Counted from the stretch's first letter, positions 53,156 through 63,180 are shown. The stretch: 64,000 nt of DNA from Sinohyriopsis cumingii (GCA_028554795.2 CM068841.1:25229308-25293307); one strand, 5' to 3'. Program-made: numbers and translations. Notes: generated by a model from the sequence alone, not told the origin.

Positions 53156-53988
53156 GCGACTAATCACCCTTAAAACATACATGCCAACCATTACGCTTTT
53201 GGCGTAATCATTACGCTTGTAACAGGGGCAATTCTTCACAAAACCTAATAGGGCTATCTCCGCTTGATGGGAGAAAAACAAAAGGGGGGGGGGCTGATGT
53301 ACACCAGCGAAGTTAGTGGACGAACGGACGGAGTGAAGCCTTGAAATAGTCCCCACTTATTTGATAACCCAGGTTCATTTCTAATAAAAGGGTATTCGGT
53401 GATATAATTTAGTTATTGGAGAGAGAGAGGGAAAGTAAGACAGAAAGTTTTAAAAGTTGAACGACTGAGAGAAGAGAAAGAAAGATAGCTCATTTTATTA
53501 AAGTGAAATTATTACTTACTGAAATAAAGAAGCAAAGATGAAATTCGAATGAAAATAACAAGGTTTATTTAAAGTAAATAATTAGTTAAATAAGCAGTTA
53601 CAAATTAAGGATGTGTTTTAGGTGGATGGAGACTAAGTTTAGGAAGGAAATTAGGAAAGTATGAAATAATTTGATAACTCATGCAGTTAATAGGGCCAAG
53701 CTGAATTTCTTGCCATGTTCGCCAAAACAAGTCAGACGATCGTATCGTCTCGATATAGTAAATCTGTAGGCTCACAAGTCTGGTCTAACGCCAAACAATT
53801 GCGACTGTAATAAGCTTCAACAGCCGCAAGCAGCGATTCCGCCCGACCCGACGATGGATAGGTCGAAAAGCGTATATAAAATGTATATACGCGCCGCCAC
53901 CGGGCTATCCGACATGCGCAGAGAGTGGACGCGTGCGTTGACCGGTAAATAATGGCCCGACATAAACAGAGCTCATGTAAACACTAAA
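53156..53988. other. No gene seen
   Basis: The stretch contains a short dyad-like attacgcttttggcgtaat near 53200, a poly(G) run near 53290 and a GC-richer patch around 53820-53950. No coding signal was recognised. Confidence 0.4.
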
Positions 53989-54745
53989 GTAATAATAATA
54001 ATAATAGTGAGGACTTTGTATAGCTCCTAATCTATAGAAGCTCTATGCGCTTTACAACATTAGACAACGCCTATAAGATAAAAAAAACACATAATGATAT
54101 GATTACAAAAACAAACACCATGAAATTAGAAAACATAAAAAAAACCATGGTGAGAATATTTGAGGTAGGAAACATTATTAGGTCTTTAAGTTTGTTCTTG
54201 CAGTCGAAATAACTGAGTTTTGAGAGCCCTCTTGAATGTGATCACTGTGTCTTTGTGTCTAAGTTCATTCAACGTTGCTGTCCCTGGTATGCAAAAGAAT
54301 GCTGTCCATATGAATTTGTTTTCATAGTGGGAATAATGAGTATACGATTGTCAGAAGAGGAGCCTAAGTATCTTGCTGGTGTGTACACATGGGTGAGGTC
54401 GGATAGGTATGTTGGACTAGAGTCCGACAGTGAAACGTAGCACAGAGAACAAATTTTGTGTTTTTTGATTCTGGATCGACTGAATAGCCAGTGTAGGGTA
54501 CAGAGCAGCGGGGAGGTGTGCTCTGATCGTGGTACTCTAAGTATGATCCGAGCAGCTGCGTTTTCAACTTTTTGAAGTTTCTGGAGCAGATATTGAGATG
54601 AACCAGACAGAACTGAGTTACAATAGTCCAGTCTTGAAACTACTAATGAACACACAAGTGTTTTAGTGGCATCAACTGAAAGATATTTGCGAATTGAGCT
54701 GAAGCGTCTCAGCTCAAGATATGCAGCCTTGCATATGTTAGTAGT
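53989..54745 (-). mobile_element. LINE 3' end (CR1/L2-type), 5'-truncated
   Basis: Minus-strand coding sequence shows the C-terminal reverse-transcriptase/thumb pattern VSRLDYCNSVLSG, then LQKVENAAARIILRV, then LCTLHWLFSRSRIKKHKI, then PTYLSDL. Further on comes LNELRHKDTVITFKRALKTQLF, in a different frame, so at least one frameshift exists. The 3' end runs into a short (ATT)n tail at 53989-54007, as in L2-like elements. The 5' end stops about 12 bases from the repeat array of element B. No endonuclease part is present. Confidence 0.8.
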
Positions 54746-54756
54746 GAATGGGGATA

Positions 54757-54970
54757 CCCTAGGGACTATGGGACTTTAATGTTAAACTAGGAGGGTTGTA
54801 CCCTGGGGACTATGTAAATTTAACATGGAGAAAAATCGTGGGACAATCTGGGGACAAGGGGAATTAGCATTACATGGGAATAGAGTTTGGGACTGTCTAG
54901 GGACAAGGGAAAATTGAACATGGTCAATAGAGTTTGGGTCTGTCTAGGGACAAGGGGATTTGAATATGGG
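54757..54970. repeat. GTCCC-rich repeat array at the end of element B
   Basis: Copies of GGGACAAGGGGAATT...CATGGG words occur here, followed by an A/T-rich run. The same array and the same junction sequence (T/A run, then ttgcctaccc or ttgcctagcccc) occur at the end of element A. Confidence 0.65.
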
Positions 54971-55051
54971 ATTTTTTTTTTATAAAAAAAGATTATTTTA
55001 AAACAAGGGGTAGGCAATTGAAAAGTCATTCTCTTTTCGAGAAATATGCGT

Positions 55052-55067
55052 GGCCCTGAAAAGGGCC
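55052..55067 (-). promoter_or_regulatory. Histone-type mRNA 3' stem-loop, after basic-protein gene (element B)
   Basis: On the minus strand it reads AAAGGCCCTTTTCAGGGCC followed by ACGCA, then tttctcgaaaagagaatg as a purine-rich downstream box. It stands about 25 bases beyond the stop codon of the basic-protein gene. Stem and loop match the histone consensus fully. Confidence 0.85.
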
Positions 55068-55091
55068 TTTGGGTTTATGTTAATGTATCCA

Positions 55092-55325
55092 TTAACATAA
55101 AGGGCACCGCATTGGTCTTTTTCTTGTCCTTAAGCTGCGTCTCACTGTTGGCCCGTAAATCAGCACTCTTTTGAGGTAACCTTGTCTTTCTACGTAGATC
55201 CTACGTATCCACAGGCTGGTGTTTGTCCTGTGGACAACGGTCCACTTGGATCGGACATACATGAGCATGTCCGTCCTAAACATCATGGAAGACACAAGGG
55301 TGGATGACTCAACTGTGGTCCACAT
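55092..55325 (-). CDS. Small basic protein with histone-type 3' end
   Basis: The 77-residue product runs from the ATG at 55325, about 45 bases after the TATA box at 55371-55377. It has hydrophobic/Thr-rich residues at first (MWTTVESSTLVSSMMFRTD) and is arginine-rich at the end (GPTVRRSLRTRKRPMRCPLC). It could bind nucleic acid like adenovirus core peptides, but no family was recognised. It is divergent from the Q-rich gene and followed by a histone-type stem-loop, both conserved in element A. Such control would limit expression to S phase if host SLBP and U7 act on it (inference). Confidence 0.6.
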   Translation of the reverse strand: MWTTVESSTLVSSMMFRTDMLMYVRSKWTVVHRTNTSLWIRRIYVERQGYLKRVLIYGPTVRRSLRTRKRPMRCPLC

Positions 55326-55544
55326 CTTGAAGCGACGAGAACAGGTGAATCAATGCAGTGAACTGCGCTTATTTATAGGTAGAGGTAGGATTGAAACGGA
55401 TTGAGTTCATTCACCAATCCGAACACGCGTTACAAAATTCAGTCAGCTCGCATCCAATCCGAAGAGAGCAGTCTGTGACGTCACGTAATCTATATAGATT
55501 CGCTAGCGCTTGTGTACAGTCAATCTATGCGACAGTGATTCAAC
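55326..55544. promoter_or_regulatory. Divergent histone-like promoter (element B)
   Basis: TATA boxes stand on both sides (ATTTATA at 55371-55377 for the minus-strand gene; TATATAGA at 55491-55498 for the plus-strand gene). Two CCAAT boxes lie at 55414-55418 and 55454-55458, and a CRE-type TGACGTCA at 55476-55483. Element A has the same elements in the same order. CCAAT boxes and shared divergent promoters are hallmarks of animal histone gene pairs. Confidence 0.7.
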
Positions 55545-56102
55545 ATGACGGAAATTCAGAAAACGATCCATTGGGGTGCACCAACAGGGGAGACTGCCCA
55601 AGGGAACCCGGACTTACTTTCAGAAGAGGTGAATTGGGATTTTGTGGATTTTCTCTCCTCGCAAGAATTTGTTCCGGAACCTTCGTTACCTTCTTCATTA
55701 CCGCAAGTGGAGAATTTTAGACAGAGACAGAAAGAAGAATTGGAGAAATTTATGTAACGACAAAAGGAAGCGGAACAAGCTTTTCTCCTACAGCAACAGC
55801 AAGAAGAAGAGGTAAGAAAAAAACAACAGCAACAACAGCAAGAAGAAGTAGCAGCAAAGAAACAAGAGGGTGAAAATCAAACGGTCACGGTACTGTTGGA
55901 CATTTTAGCGGAGTTAAGAAGTCTGAAACAAATGTATCAGACTTCTTTATTACAACCGAAGAGAATACGACCTTCCCGAGCTAAACACGTTAACCCTGTG
56001 ACTAAGCCTACCGTACCACCCTTAGTGATTTCAACATTACGCAGTCCAGAAGTAGGCCTTGGCCATGGCAAAGGCTTAAGACAGTTAAAGTTGATTGCTT
56101 AA
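55545..56102 (+). pseudogene. Q/E-rich small protein region, element B
   Basis: It begins MTEIQKTIHWGAPTG at an ATG about 47 bases after the TATA box. An acidic segment (EEVNWDFVDFLSSQEFVPEP) precedes a long Gln/Glu-rich helix. The end is a basic segment (KRIRPSRAKHVNPVTKP, then GHGKGLRQLKLIA). It matches 5869-6441 of element A. The product is not recognised and is clearly not a core histone. The basic end could bind nucleic acid; the glutamine-rich helix suggests self-association. The region is a part of a virus-like element, listed without joining its pieces. It is followed by a histone-type stem-loop. Confidence 0.6.
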
Positions 56103-56127
56103 ACTCACCCCTACACCAAAATAAAAA

Positions 56128-56143
56128 GGCCCTTTTCAGGGCC
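56128..56143 (+). promoter_or_regulatory. Histone-type mRNA 3' stem-loop, after Q-rich gene (element B)
   Basis: GGCCCTTTTCAGGGCC is preceded by AAAAA and followed by ACCCACA, then tttctcgaaaagaaat about 8 bases later. It lies 26 bases after the end of the Q-rich region. This is a full match to the consensus of replication-dependent histone 3' ends, including the ACCCA flank. Confidence 0.88.
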
Positions 56144-56394
56144 ACCCACATTTCTCGAAAAGAAATACAATTTCAATTTGCCAATAACTCAAATAAAAAT
56201 AACAACCCATTTTACCCCCTATAGTACGTGTCTGTGTATGAGTGCTTGAGTGTAGCTTCTTATTTAAAAATCATAACTCAAAGACACTTACCTTATATCA
56301 TTAATTTATTCTTTTATCCATTGTTACAATCCAATTCACAATTCACAACACAACACTTTAATAAAAAGTTCATTGACTTCTTCTTTCTCCTTGT

Positions 56395-56883
56395 TTAGTC
56401 TCTCTGTTTTTTGAATTTCTTCACCGTCACACTCTTTTCCTCTTCTTCCTCGCTTTCTTCCCTTCTTCTTTTCTTCTCCTGTTTCTTTTTCTTCACCTGT
56501 CTTCTTTCTTCCTCAGAAGAATCCCTTTCTTCCTCTGAAGAATCCCTCTCTTCCTCTGAAGAATCCCTCTCTTCCTCTGAAGAATTCCTCTTTTCTTCTG
56601 ATTCCTCTTGTTTCTTTTTTGGGCAATCTGGAGACCAATGTCCTTTTTCTTTACAATAATAACAGGTATCTTTACTTTTGTCTTTTTTAGCCTCTGTCTT
56701 TTTTCTTTTTTGACGGTCTGGACACTCTGAAGACCAATGCCCTTTCTTCTGACAGATATAGCAAGTATCTTCACTTTTATCTCGAAAGGAAGGAGAGTAG
56801 TCCGTGGGCTGGTCTGAAGAGAATTTTCTAATGACCCCTCGCAAAGCTAAGACGAAACGTTCGATTTGGTTAGTCTCTTCCAT
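56395..56883 (-). CDS. CCHC zinc-knuckle protein, element B
   Basis: The product has about 162 residues from the ATG at 56883, chosen because the TATA box at 56941-56946 would place transcription near 56910; the frame extends upstream without an ATG. A helix (IERFVLALRGVIRKF) is followed by zinc knuckles CYICQKKGHWSSEC and CYYCKEKGHWSPDC. Then come four or five repeats of SSEEERD and a Lys-rich end. It probably binds single-stranded nucleic acid. Ser-Glu repeats are typical casein kinase 2 targets. It is divergent from the polymerase gene with a shared promoter region, and is conserved in elements A and C. Confidence 0.75.
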   Translation of the reverse strand: MEETNQIERFVLALRGVIRKFSSDQPTDYSPSFRDKSEDTCYICQKKGHWSSECPDRQKRKKTEAKKDKSKDTCYYCKEKGHWSPDCPKKKQEESEEKRNSSEEERDSSEEERDSSEEERDSSEEERRQVKKKKQEKKRRREESEEEEEKSVTVKKFKKQRD

Positions 56884-57017
56884 CGTTGTGCTCAGCTTGA
56901 GAGTGAAATGAATAGTGAAAGGACAAGACACACACCCTTTTATATACGCTGGTCTGCCATGACTATAAATTAGTCTATGGTGTTTAAACTTGAGTCATTT
57001 GACGTTTTGCACTCAAG
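56884..57017. promoter_or_regulatory. Divergent promoter, CCHC gene / polymerase (element B)
   Basis: A TATA box (TATATA at 56941-56946, read on the minus strand as gcgtatataaaaggg) serves the CCHC gene. An AT-rich dyad (actataaattagtctatggtgtttaaac, around 56960-56988) lies before the polymerase start. The arrangement is the same in element A. Confidence 0.6.
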
Positions 57018-60000
57018 ATGAAACGATCCTATTCATTTGAGAAGAAAGAAGAAGAAAGTAAGAGGCAGAAACGTGATCTATCGCCTCGTACCAGGGCTGA
57101 AATCTTGGCACAAATTCATGCCAGAGATTTTGAAGAGGACATGAGTGAACCAGAATTTGAAACCTCTAAACCAAGTTCACCACCCTTAGTCAACCCTGAA
57201 AAATACTATTCCATTCGAGAGACGGAAAAGCGCTCCTCTAGAAAATTTAGAACCACGGCTTACAAATACACGGTGAAGTTTAAAGATTTCAAGGCTGAAG
57301 TGCCGTTAGAGAAAGCAGAAGTGTTCATCACTGGGGTGTGGGATTCTTTGCTCACCGCACTCAAGCGACAATGTCAACCCAAAGAAGACGATCGCTTGAG
57401 ACTTTCCATACAACACGACGATTTGAAATCCCCTCTTTGGATCGAGTTTAGCACCCCTGCAGAATTGACTGCTTCCAAAGTCATCGACAAGATTCAACAC
57501 GTACAACAATCTAATGATCAGTTTGACATCACCGATGGTAAAGCCACACTGGACATGACCCACGTCTCTCCTCCTCAAGGGACTGGACGCAAAAAGATGT
57601 TATTGGTGGACGACCTTCGCAACACCAAAACAAGTCTCGTCCGAATTAACAACCCTCAAGACCAGATGTGTTTAGCCCGTGCCATCGTGGTGGGACGAAC
57701 CTATGCCAACAAGAACGACACGGTAGAATGGAAAAGAACCTGGGAGAACATTCGAAAATCGAACCGAGCCAAACAACGAAACGAAGCAGAATTCCTGTTA
57801 CAACAAGCCGGACTGTCCAAAGACACACCCTGTGGCATTCCTGAGATGCAAAAATTGCAAGATGCCCTAGCTCCACGATATACCTTGAAAGTGCACCCTC
57901 AAGAAATGCGCGGGCCTCTGTTGTTTCGAGGTCAAGATTTTAAGGATGGAAAATACATTCATGTTTATTATCACGATGACCATTTCGATACCATTACAAG
58001 TATCACTGCATTCCTGGGATACGGATATTACTGTGAGAAATGTGACTATGGTTATAATAATCGAGAGCAACACAAACATTGTGGATGGAAATGCCCAGGA
58101 TGTTTGGCCTCTCCACCCTGTCTGAGCGAAGAACCAGTGCCTTGTTCAACTTGTCTGCGCACGTTTGTCAGCCCTACCTGTTACCAACAACATTTGAAGA
58201 CATAATGTTCACAGAAGAAATGTGCTTGTCAACTCCTGAGATTGTGCCCTACGTGTGGACAAGGCATACGTACCAATAGTGCCAAGGCACACGTATGTTC
58301 AGGAAAGAAAAAATGTCACATTTGTCACCACATCGTGGACTTGGAACATCAATGTTACGTGCAAAAATACCAACCCCAACAAGAGGAAGAGGAAGAGGAC
58401 GGTCACAAGAAGAAAGGCAATTTCATCTTTTTCGATTTCGAATGCATGCAAGAGACCGGCATTCACATTCCTAATTTCTGCGTGGCTCATCGAGCGTGCG
58501 AGAAGTACATTCAAGAACCTATCTTCAGTCATTGCCCTCACTGCAGCAAGATTCCTGGAGGGCGTGAAAAAATCTTTCGGGGACCGAACACGTTAGCCGA
58601 TTTTGCCCAATGGGTTTTAGACCCCGTCGACAAGACGTGGAGCCAAGAGGACATCGAACGTTACGGAGATTGTCATCGCCATGCCACAGCGATGGCTCAC
58701 AATTTCTCCGGATACGATGGACAGTTTCTTTTGAGATACTATACGGAACAAGGCACCGAGCGTCCTAAAGTGACATTGAACGGAGCCAAAATCATTTTCA
58801 TGCAAGTGGGACAAGTACAGTTTAAAGATTCGATGAGCTATTTGGCCATGCCTTTTAGTCGAATGCCTAAAACGTTTGGAATGACAGAAATGGCTAAAGG
58901 GTACTTTCCACACTTTTTCAATACGGAAGCCAATCAACATGCCGTTCTACCCCATTTGCCTGAGGCTCACTATTACGACCCCGACAACATGCGTACCGAA
59001 CAACGAGAAGCTTTCTACGCTTGGTACCAGGCTCATGCCTCTGACCCTTTCGACTTTCAGGAAGAAATGTTAAAGTATTGTCGTTCTGACGTGGACATTT
59101 TACGGCGTTGCTGTGGAAAATTTCGAGAACTGTTCATGGAACACGGAGGGGTCGATCCTTTGAAAGAAGCTTGTACCATTGCCAAAGCGTGTTCCTTAGT
59201 GTATCGACAACGATTCATGCCTGAAAACACCGTGGCTGTCATCAGTCCTCAAACGACCCACTATGTCAAACGTCAGTACTCGGTCAAAGCCCTACGTTGG
59301 TTACATTACTTGTGCGACAAGGAAGATAAATGGATTCAGCATGCCCGCAACGGAGGGGGTGAAAAGACCATCGGAACGTATTCGCTCGATGGCTGGGACT
59401 TAGAAAACCCCAAGATCGTGTACGAGTTTAACGGTTGCTTATTTCACGGATGTCCCGTCTGTTACCCTGACCGTGGCACTAAAAATCAGTTTTTGCAACG
59501 AACCATGGAAGACTTGTACCAGGACACTTGTCAGCGACGCCTAAAGTTAGAACAGCAAGGATACCAAGTGGTGGAAATGTGGGAACACGAGTACGATCAC
59601 CGTATGAAAACCGATCCCGAGTTTAAACGCCTCGTGGAAAGTTACCAGTTCATGGACCCGCTGAACCCGAGGGATAGTTTGTACGGAGGAAGGACCAATG
59701 CCACCTGTTTGCTGTACCAAGCCGACGAAGAGAAAGGAGAAGAAATCAAATACTTGGACGTGTGTTCGCTGTATCCCTACGTGTGCAAATATTGTCGCTT
59801 TCCTGTAGGGCACCCACAATTGCTGACGGAACACATCGACCTGAAAAACATTCGACAATACGAAGGCTTGATCAAGTGTAAAGTTTTGCCTCCCACGAAC
59901 CTATACCATCCCGTCTTACCTCACCATTGTCAAGGCAAACTGATGTTTCCCTTGTGTCGTACTTGTGCCGAAACGTGCAACCAAGATCAGCCTTACCATC

Positions 60001-60914
60001 ACCCCCAGGAAGAACGTGCCTTGACGGGAACCTGGGTCAGCGTAGAATTGTTCAAAGCTCTGGACATGGGATACCAACTGTTAGAAGTGTACGAAATTTG
60101 CCACTTTCCCAAGACACAACAATACCGCAAGGGTGACCCCAGTGAGAAAGGCATTTTCGCCGACTACGTGGATGCCTTTTTGAAACTGAAACAAGAAGCC
60201 AGCGGCTATCCTTCCTGGTGTCACACTCCCGAAGACCAAATACAATTCAAAGAGAAATACTATGAACAAGAAGGCATCACTTTAGATCACATCGAGAAAA
60301 ACGAAGGCAGGCGATCGTTTGCGAAAGTGATGTTAAATTGCTTGTGGGGTAAAATGGCACAACGACCGTGTTTACCCAAGACGGAATATTTGACCGAACC
60401 TTCCCGCTACTTCCAGATGATTCACGACAAAACCAAATACATGAAATACGTGGACGTCGTTCGAGAGAATTTGATCTTGGTCAATTACGAAGAAGATCTG
60501 GACTTTGTACAAGACGACCATTTTGGAAATTTCATCATTGCGGCTTACGTGACAGCTCATGCTCGCTTAAAATTGTACGAAGCTTTAGAACTGTTAGGAG
60601 AACGCGTCCTGTACTTTGACACGGACAGTTGCATTTACATCCATCACCCGATTCAACATCACCCTGACATCGAAGGAGACTGTTTAGGAGCCTGGACAGA
60701 CGAGCATCCCGACGACAAGATTCTAAGTTTCGTCAGTGGCGGTCCCAAAAATTACGGCTACGAATACCGTGACAAACAAGGAGAAGTGCACACGACGTGC
60801 AAAGTGAAAGGACTGACTCTGAATTATCGTACCAGTCGAGTGGTCAACTTTGGGGTATTGAAAGAAGCCTTGCAATCGGGAGAGGATGAACACTTTAAAG
60901 TGACCACCTATTGA
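57018..60914 (+). pseudogene. Protein-primed family B DNA polymerase region, element B
   Basis: It starts at ATG 57018 (MKRSYSFEKKEEE). An N-terminal domain is followed by a Cys/His-rich region near 58040-58340 (YYCEKCDYGY and several CxxC pairs). The 3'-5' exonuclease motifs are FFDFECMQ near 58430, HNFSGYDGQF near 58700 and YCRSDVDIL near 59080. Then comes EFNGCLFHGCPVCYPD near 59430, common in Polinton polymerases. Polymerase motifs follow: DVCSLYPYV near 59760, KVMLNCLWGKMA near 60330, and YFDTDSCIYI near 60615, then GPKNYGY. This is a protein-primed replicase. It is listed as a region with a few breaks, pieces not joined. Homology to element A is continuous. Confidence 0.88.
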
Positions 60915-61052
60915 CCGAACAAGATTGTACGTTTACCCATTCACCACATCGTCAGTCGGCCCTTGGAAAAAGTCTATCAAATCGTGTACCAGAAGCGAGT
61001 GCGACTTCCCAATCATTTCACCTTACCGTATGGACACGTCGGTATTGGTCTG

Positions 61053-61060
61053 TATATAAA
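61053..61060 (+). promoter_or_regulatory. TATA box of the BIR gene (element B)
   Basis: TATATAAA stands 59 bases before the BIR start codon. Element A has tatataaa in the corresponding place near 1405-1412 on the minus strand. Confidence 0.6.
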
Positions 61061-61118
61061 AAAGGAACCCTAGGCAAGATCGATAGTTCATTGTGACTAC
61101 CAAGACCAAGCAAACAAG

Positions 61119-61757
61119 ATGAATACTTTCAGAGAAACACAGAACAAGTTGTTTAGAAAGGCACAATTCAAGTGTGAGGCTTCGGAAGTGGAATGCGATT
61201 GTGAGCCTTGCGATGGGTACGATGCTGTACGTTGTGACCTGAGCGATGCCGTAAAGCATCATGGGAACTTTGTTCTCACTGCCCCTATCATGGAAAGTGA
61301 TGCTGTGCGTGTCAAACCTGAGGGATGCGAAAGTGATGCCGCTCGTCCTCTTGGACATTTTACTGGGTTTCGTTTTAAAGGGGAATGTTCACCTTCACGT
61401 CTACCCCCCTACGGATGTCATCCAGCCCTGAGCAAACTCTTGTCCATGTCACTCAACCCTCATCGAAACGAACCTGTGAAAGACGAATATTCGTTCCCTG
61501 TGCGTTTGTCGGAATACTGCGACTTTGAAAATCGTCTTCAATCGTTCAAAGGAAAATGGCCTAAGTATCTGGGAGGACCGACCCCCGAAGAATTAGCCAG
61601 AGCCGGATTTTTCTACTTGGGCGAAGGAGACAAAGTCAAGTGCTTCAGTTGCGGTGTGTCACTTCACCACTGGGAACCGCAAGATTCGGCCTACGTAGAA
61701 CATGCTCGATGGTCACCGAATTGTCATTACTTACCCTTAGTGGGACCGAGACATTGA
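61119..61757 (+). CDS. BIR-domain (IAP-like) protein of element B
   Basis: This 212-residue protein is close in sequence to its element A counterpart. It has an N-terminal Cys-rich/SDAVR-repeat half and a single C-terminal BIR domain at about residues 132-206: RLSEYCDFENRLQSF, then RAGFFYLGEGDKVKCFSCG, then EHARWSPNC. The zinc ligands fit the BIR pattern. No RING domain. In viruses such proteins (for example in baculoviruses and malacoherpesviruses) block apoptosis; this role is inferred. It starts 59 bases after a TATA box and is followed by F-box-like genes on the same strand. The ORF is complete. Confidence 0.88.
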   Translation: MNTFRETQNKLFRKAQFKCEASEVECDCEPCDGYDAVRCDLSDAVKHHGNFVLTAPIMESDAVRVKPEGCESDAARPLGHFTGFRFKGECSPSRLPPYGCHPALSKLLSMSLNPHRNEPVKDEYSFPVRLSEYCDFENRLQSFKGKWPKYLGGPTPEELARAGFFYLGEGDKVKCFSCGVSLHHWEPQDSAYVEHARWSPNCHYLPLVGPRH

Positions 61758-61779
61758 AGTAACTTACCATAATCTGTTC

Positions 61780-62239
61780 ATGGATACTTTACAAGAGAAC
61801 ATTCGTGCTTTGCCTGTGGAGTTGAGGGAACGCATTTACCAAAGAGCTGGTCAAAATACAAGTGAAGCGTAAAGAACAATTGCATCCGTTACGTCACCGG
61901 TGTTTGAACCACTGGTACCTGAAGGCTATACAAGGATTGATTCAATTGAAAGTGTTCCATTGGACAGACATTGATCAACGATCCTCTAGTTTTAAAAAGG
62001 ATTGGTTTGTTATGGACGATTCTATATACTACGTCATTGTAAACTTACTGCATCGAATTCCAGAGGAAGAGTTAACGAATTACCAACATCTTGAACACAA
62101 TGTCAACTTAGTGAAAGAGGAAACTTCTGAACGAATTGTAATGTGTAGATTAGTGACTAAACGATTTAAATTCGACACTGAAGTAAAACCATGTTTGTGC
62201 AAAGAGTACATTTCTTGTGTCAGACCAAAGAGGATTTAG
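61780..62239 (+). pseudogene. F-box-like gene copy 1, element B
   Basis: It starts MDTLQENIRALPVELRERIY at 61780 and continues with HPLRHRCLNHWYLKAIQGLIQLKVFHW and a C-terminal part RFKFDTEVKPCLCKEYISC. It is the first of three tandem relatives. The opening resembles an F-box first helix. It belongs to a virus-like element and is listed as a region; function is unknown. Confidence 0.5.
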
Positions 62240-62251
62240 TATGACCTATTC

Positions 62252-62524
62252 ATGGATACTTTGCTAGAGAACATTCGTGCTTTGCCTGTGGAGTTGAGAG
62301 AACGCATTTACCGAGAACTGATCAAAATACAAGTGAAACGCAAACTCAAAGTTATTCATCCGTTTTTAACTTATGCTCTGTTCCAAAGTACAAGAAGACT
62401 GATTATGAGTGGATATTACATCAGGCACAATGTTAAACGAGGCTATTGGCCACCACCCAACGATTCCAAAAACAGTGTATATACTTATGGATACTTTACA
62501 AGAGAACATTTTGGACTTGCTTGA
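62252..62524 (+). CDS. F-box-like gene copy 2, element B
   Basis: The ORF has 90 residues: MDTLLENIRALPVELRERIYRELIKIQVKRKLK, then an aromatic/basic part ending YGYFTREHFGLA. Its first 30 residues match copies 1 and 3 closely; the second half is distinct. It matches the fragment at the left edge of the window in element A. The stop overlaps the start of copy 3. Confidence 0.5.
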   Translation: MDTLLENIRALPVELRERIYRELIKIQVKRKLKVIHPFLTYALFQSTRRLIMSGYYIRHNVKRGYWPPPNDSKNSVYTYGYFTREHFGLA

Positions 62525-62984
62525 GGAGTTGAGAGAAAGGATTTACCGAGAACTGGTCAAAATACAAGTCAAACGTAAAGAACAATTGCATCCGTTACGT
62601 CATCAGATCTTTAACCACTGGTACCTGAATGGTATAAGAGGACTGATTCGTCAGAAATTTTTTCAGTGGTCAGACCTTGTTGAACACTTTCTGTTTGGGA
62701 ATGATGATGAACTAGACGTTCGTAATTTTGGATACTTCGAGATTCACTTACTGCAACGTATTGAGGAAGACGAGTTAAAGGATTACCAACATTTGTTACA
62801 TGGAATCTGCTTAGAGAAAGACGAAACATCTAGACAAACTCTGACGTTTCAGTTACACTATGTAACATTTAAATTCCCTACTGGAGAACGAACATGTTTA
62901 GTTAGAAATTACCTTTATTGCTTCCGAAACAAAGAGACTATAAAATCAAGTTGCCATGCCACGGATTATGTCACATATTATTGA
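62487..62984 (+). CDS. F-box-like gene copy 3, element B
   Basis: From the ATG at 62487 the product has about 165 residues: MDTLQENILDLLEELRERIYRELVKIQVKRKEQ, then HPLRHQIFNHWYLNGIRGLI, then LLQRIEEDELKDYQHLLHG. The C-terminal part (YVTFKFPTGERTCLVRNYLYC) parallels copy 1. Tandem duplication with divergence is evident. F-box-like opening; a role in hijacking ubiquitin ligases is only a suggestion, strengthened a little by the neighbouring BIR gene. Confidence 0.5.
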   Translation: MDTLQENILDLLEELRERIYRELVKIQVKRKEQLHPLRHQIFNHWYLNGIRGLIRQKFFQWSDLVEHFLFGNDDELDVRNFGYFEIHLLQRIEEDELKDYQHLLHGICLEKDETSRQTLTFQLHYVTFKFPTGERTCLVRNYLYCFRNKETIKSSCHATDYVTYY

Positions 62985-63180
62985 ACAGATTCCGTGGAAG
63001 GAACTCAATGACCATATTCAAACCGTGGATCATTACCACCGATTATTACAAGAACTGTATCCATTCAATTTGGGACGACAAGTGGTGTGTGTCTTAGTGA
63101 CTTGTTTTCTGGGATTTCGTTTACCAGCCGATTCTTTGTGGACTCTTTACGATCAGTACTTACCACCTCAATGGCCTTAA
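62956..63180 (+). CDS. Small unrecognised protein, element B
   Basis: The 74-residue product begins MPRIMSHIIEQIPWKELNDH. It has a short hydrophobic segment (GRQVVCVLVTCFLGFRL) that could be membrane-associated. It overlaps the end of the previous gene by 29 bases and the next gene by 10. No family recognised. Confidence 0.4.
   Translation: MPRIMSHIIEQIPWKELNDHIQTVDHYHRLLQELYPFNLGRQVVCVLVTCFLGFRLPADSLWTLYDQYLPPQWP

Noticed and set aside
54269-54655. Stand-alone host gene of 128 residues
   Set aside because: The protein is the C-terminal part of a LINE reverse transcriptase next to a LINE-type 3' tail.
55092-56143. Possibility that the histone-like module contains a real core histone gene
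   Set aside because: Neither protein has a histone fold pattern; only the promoter and 3' signals are histone-like.
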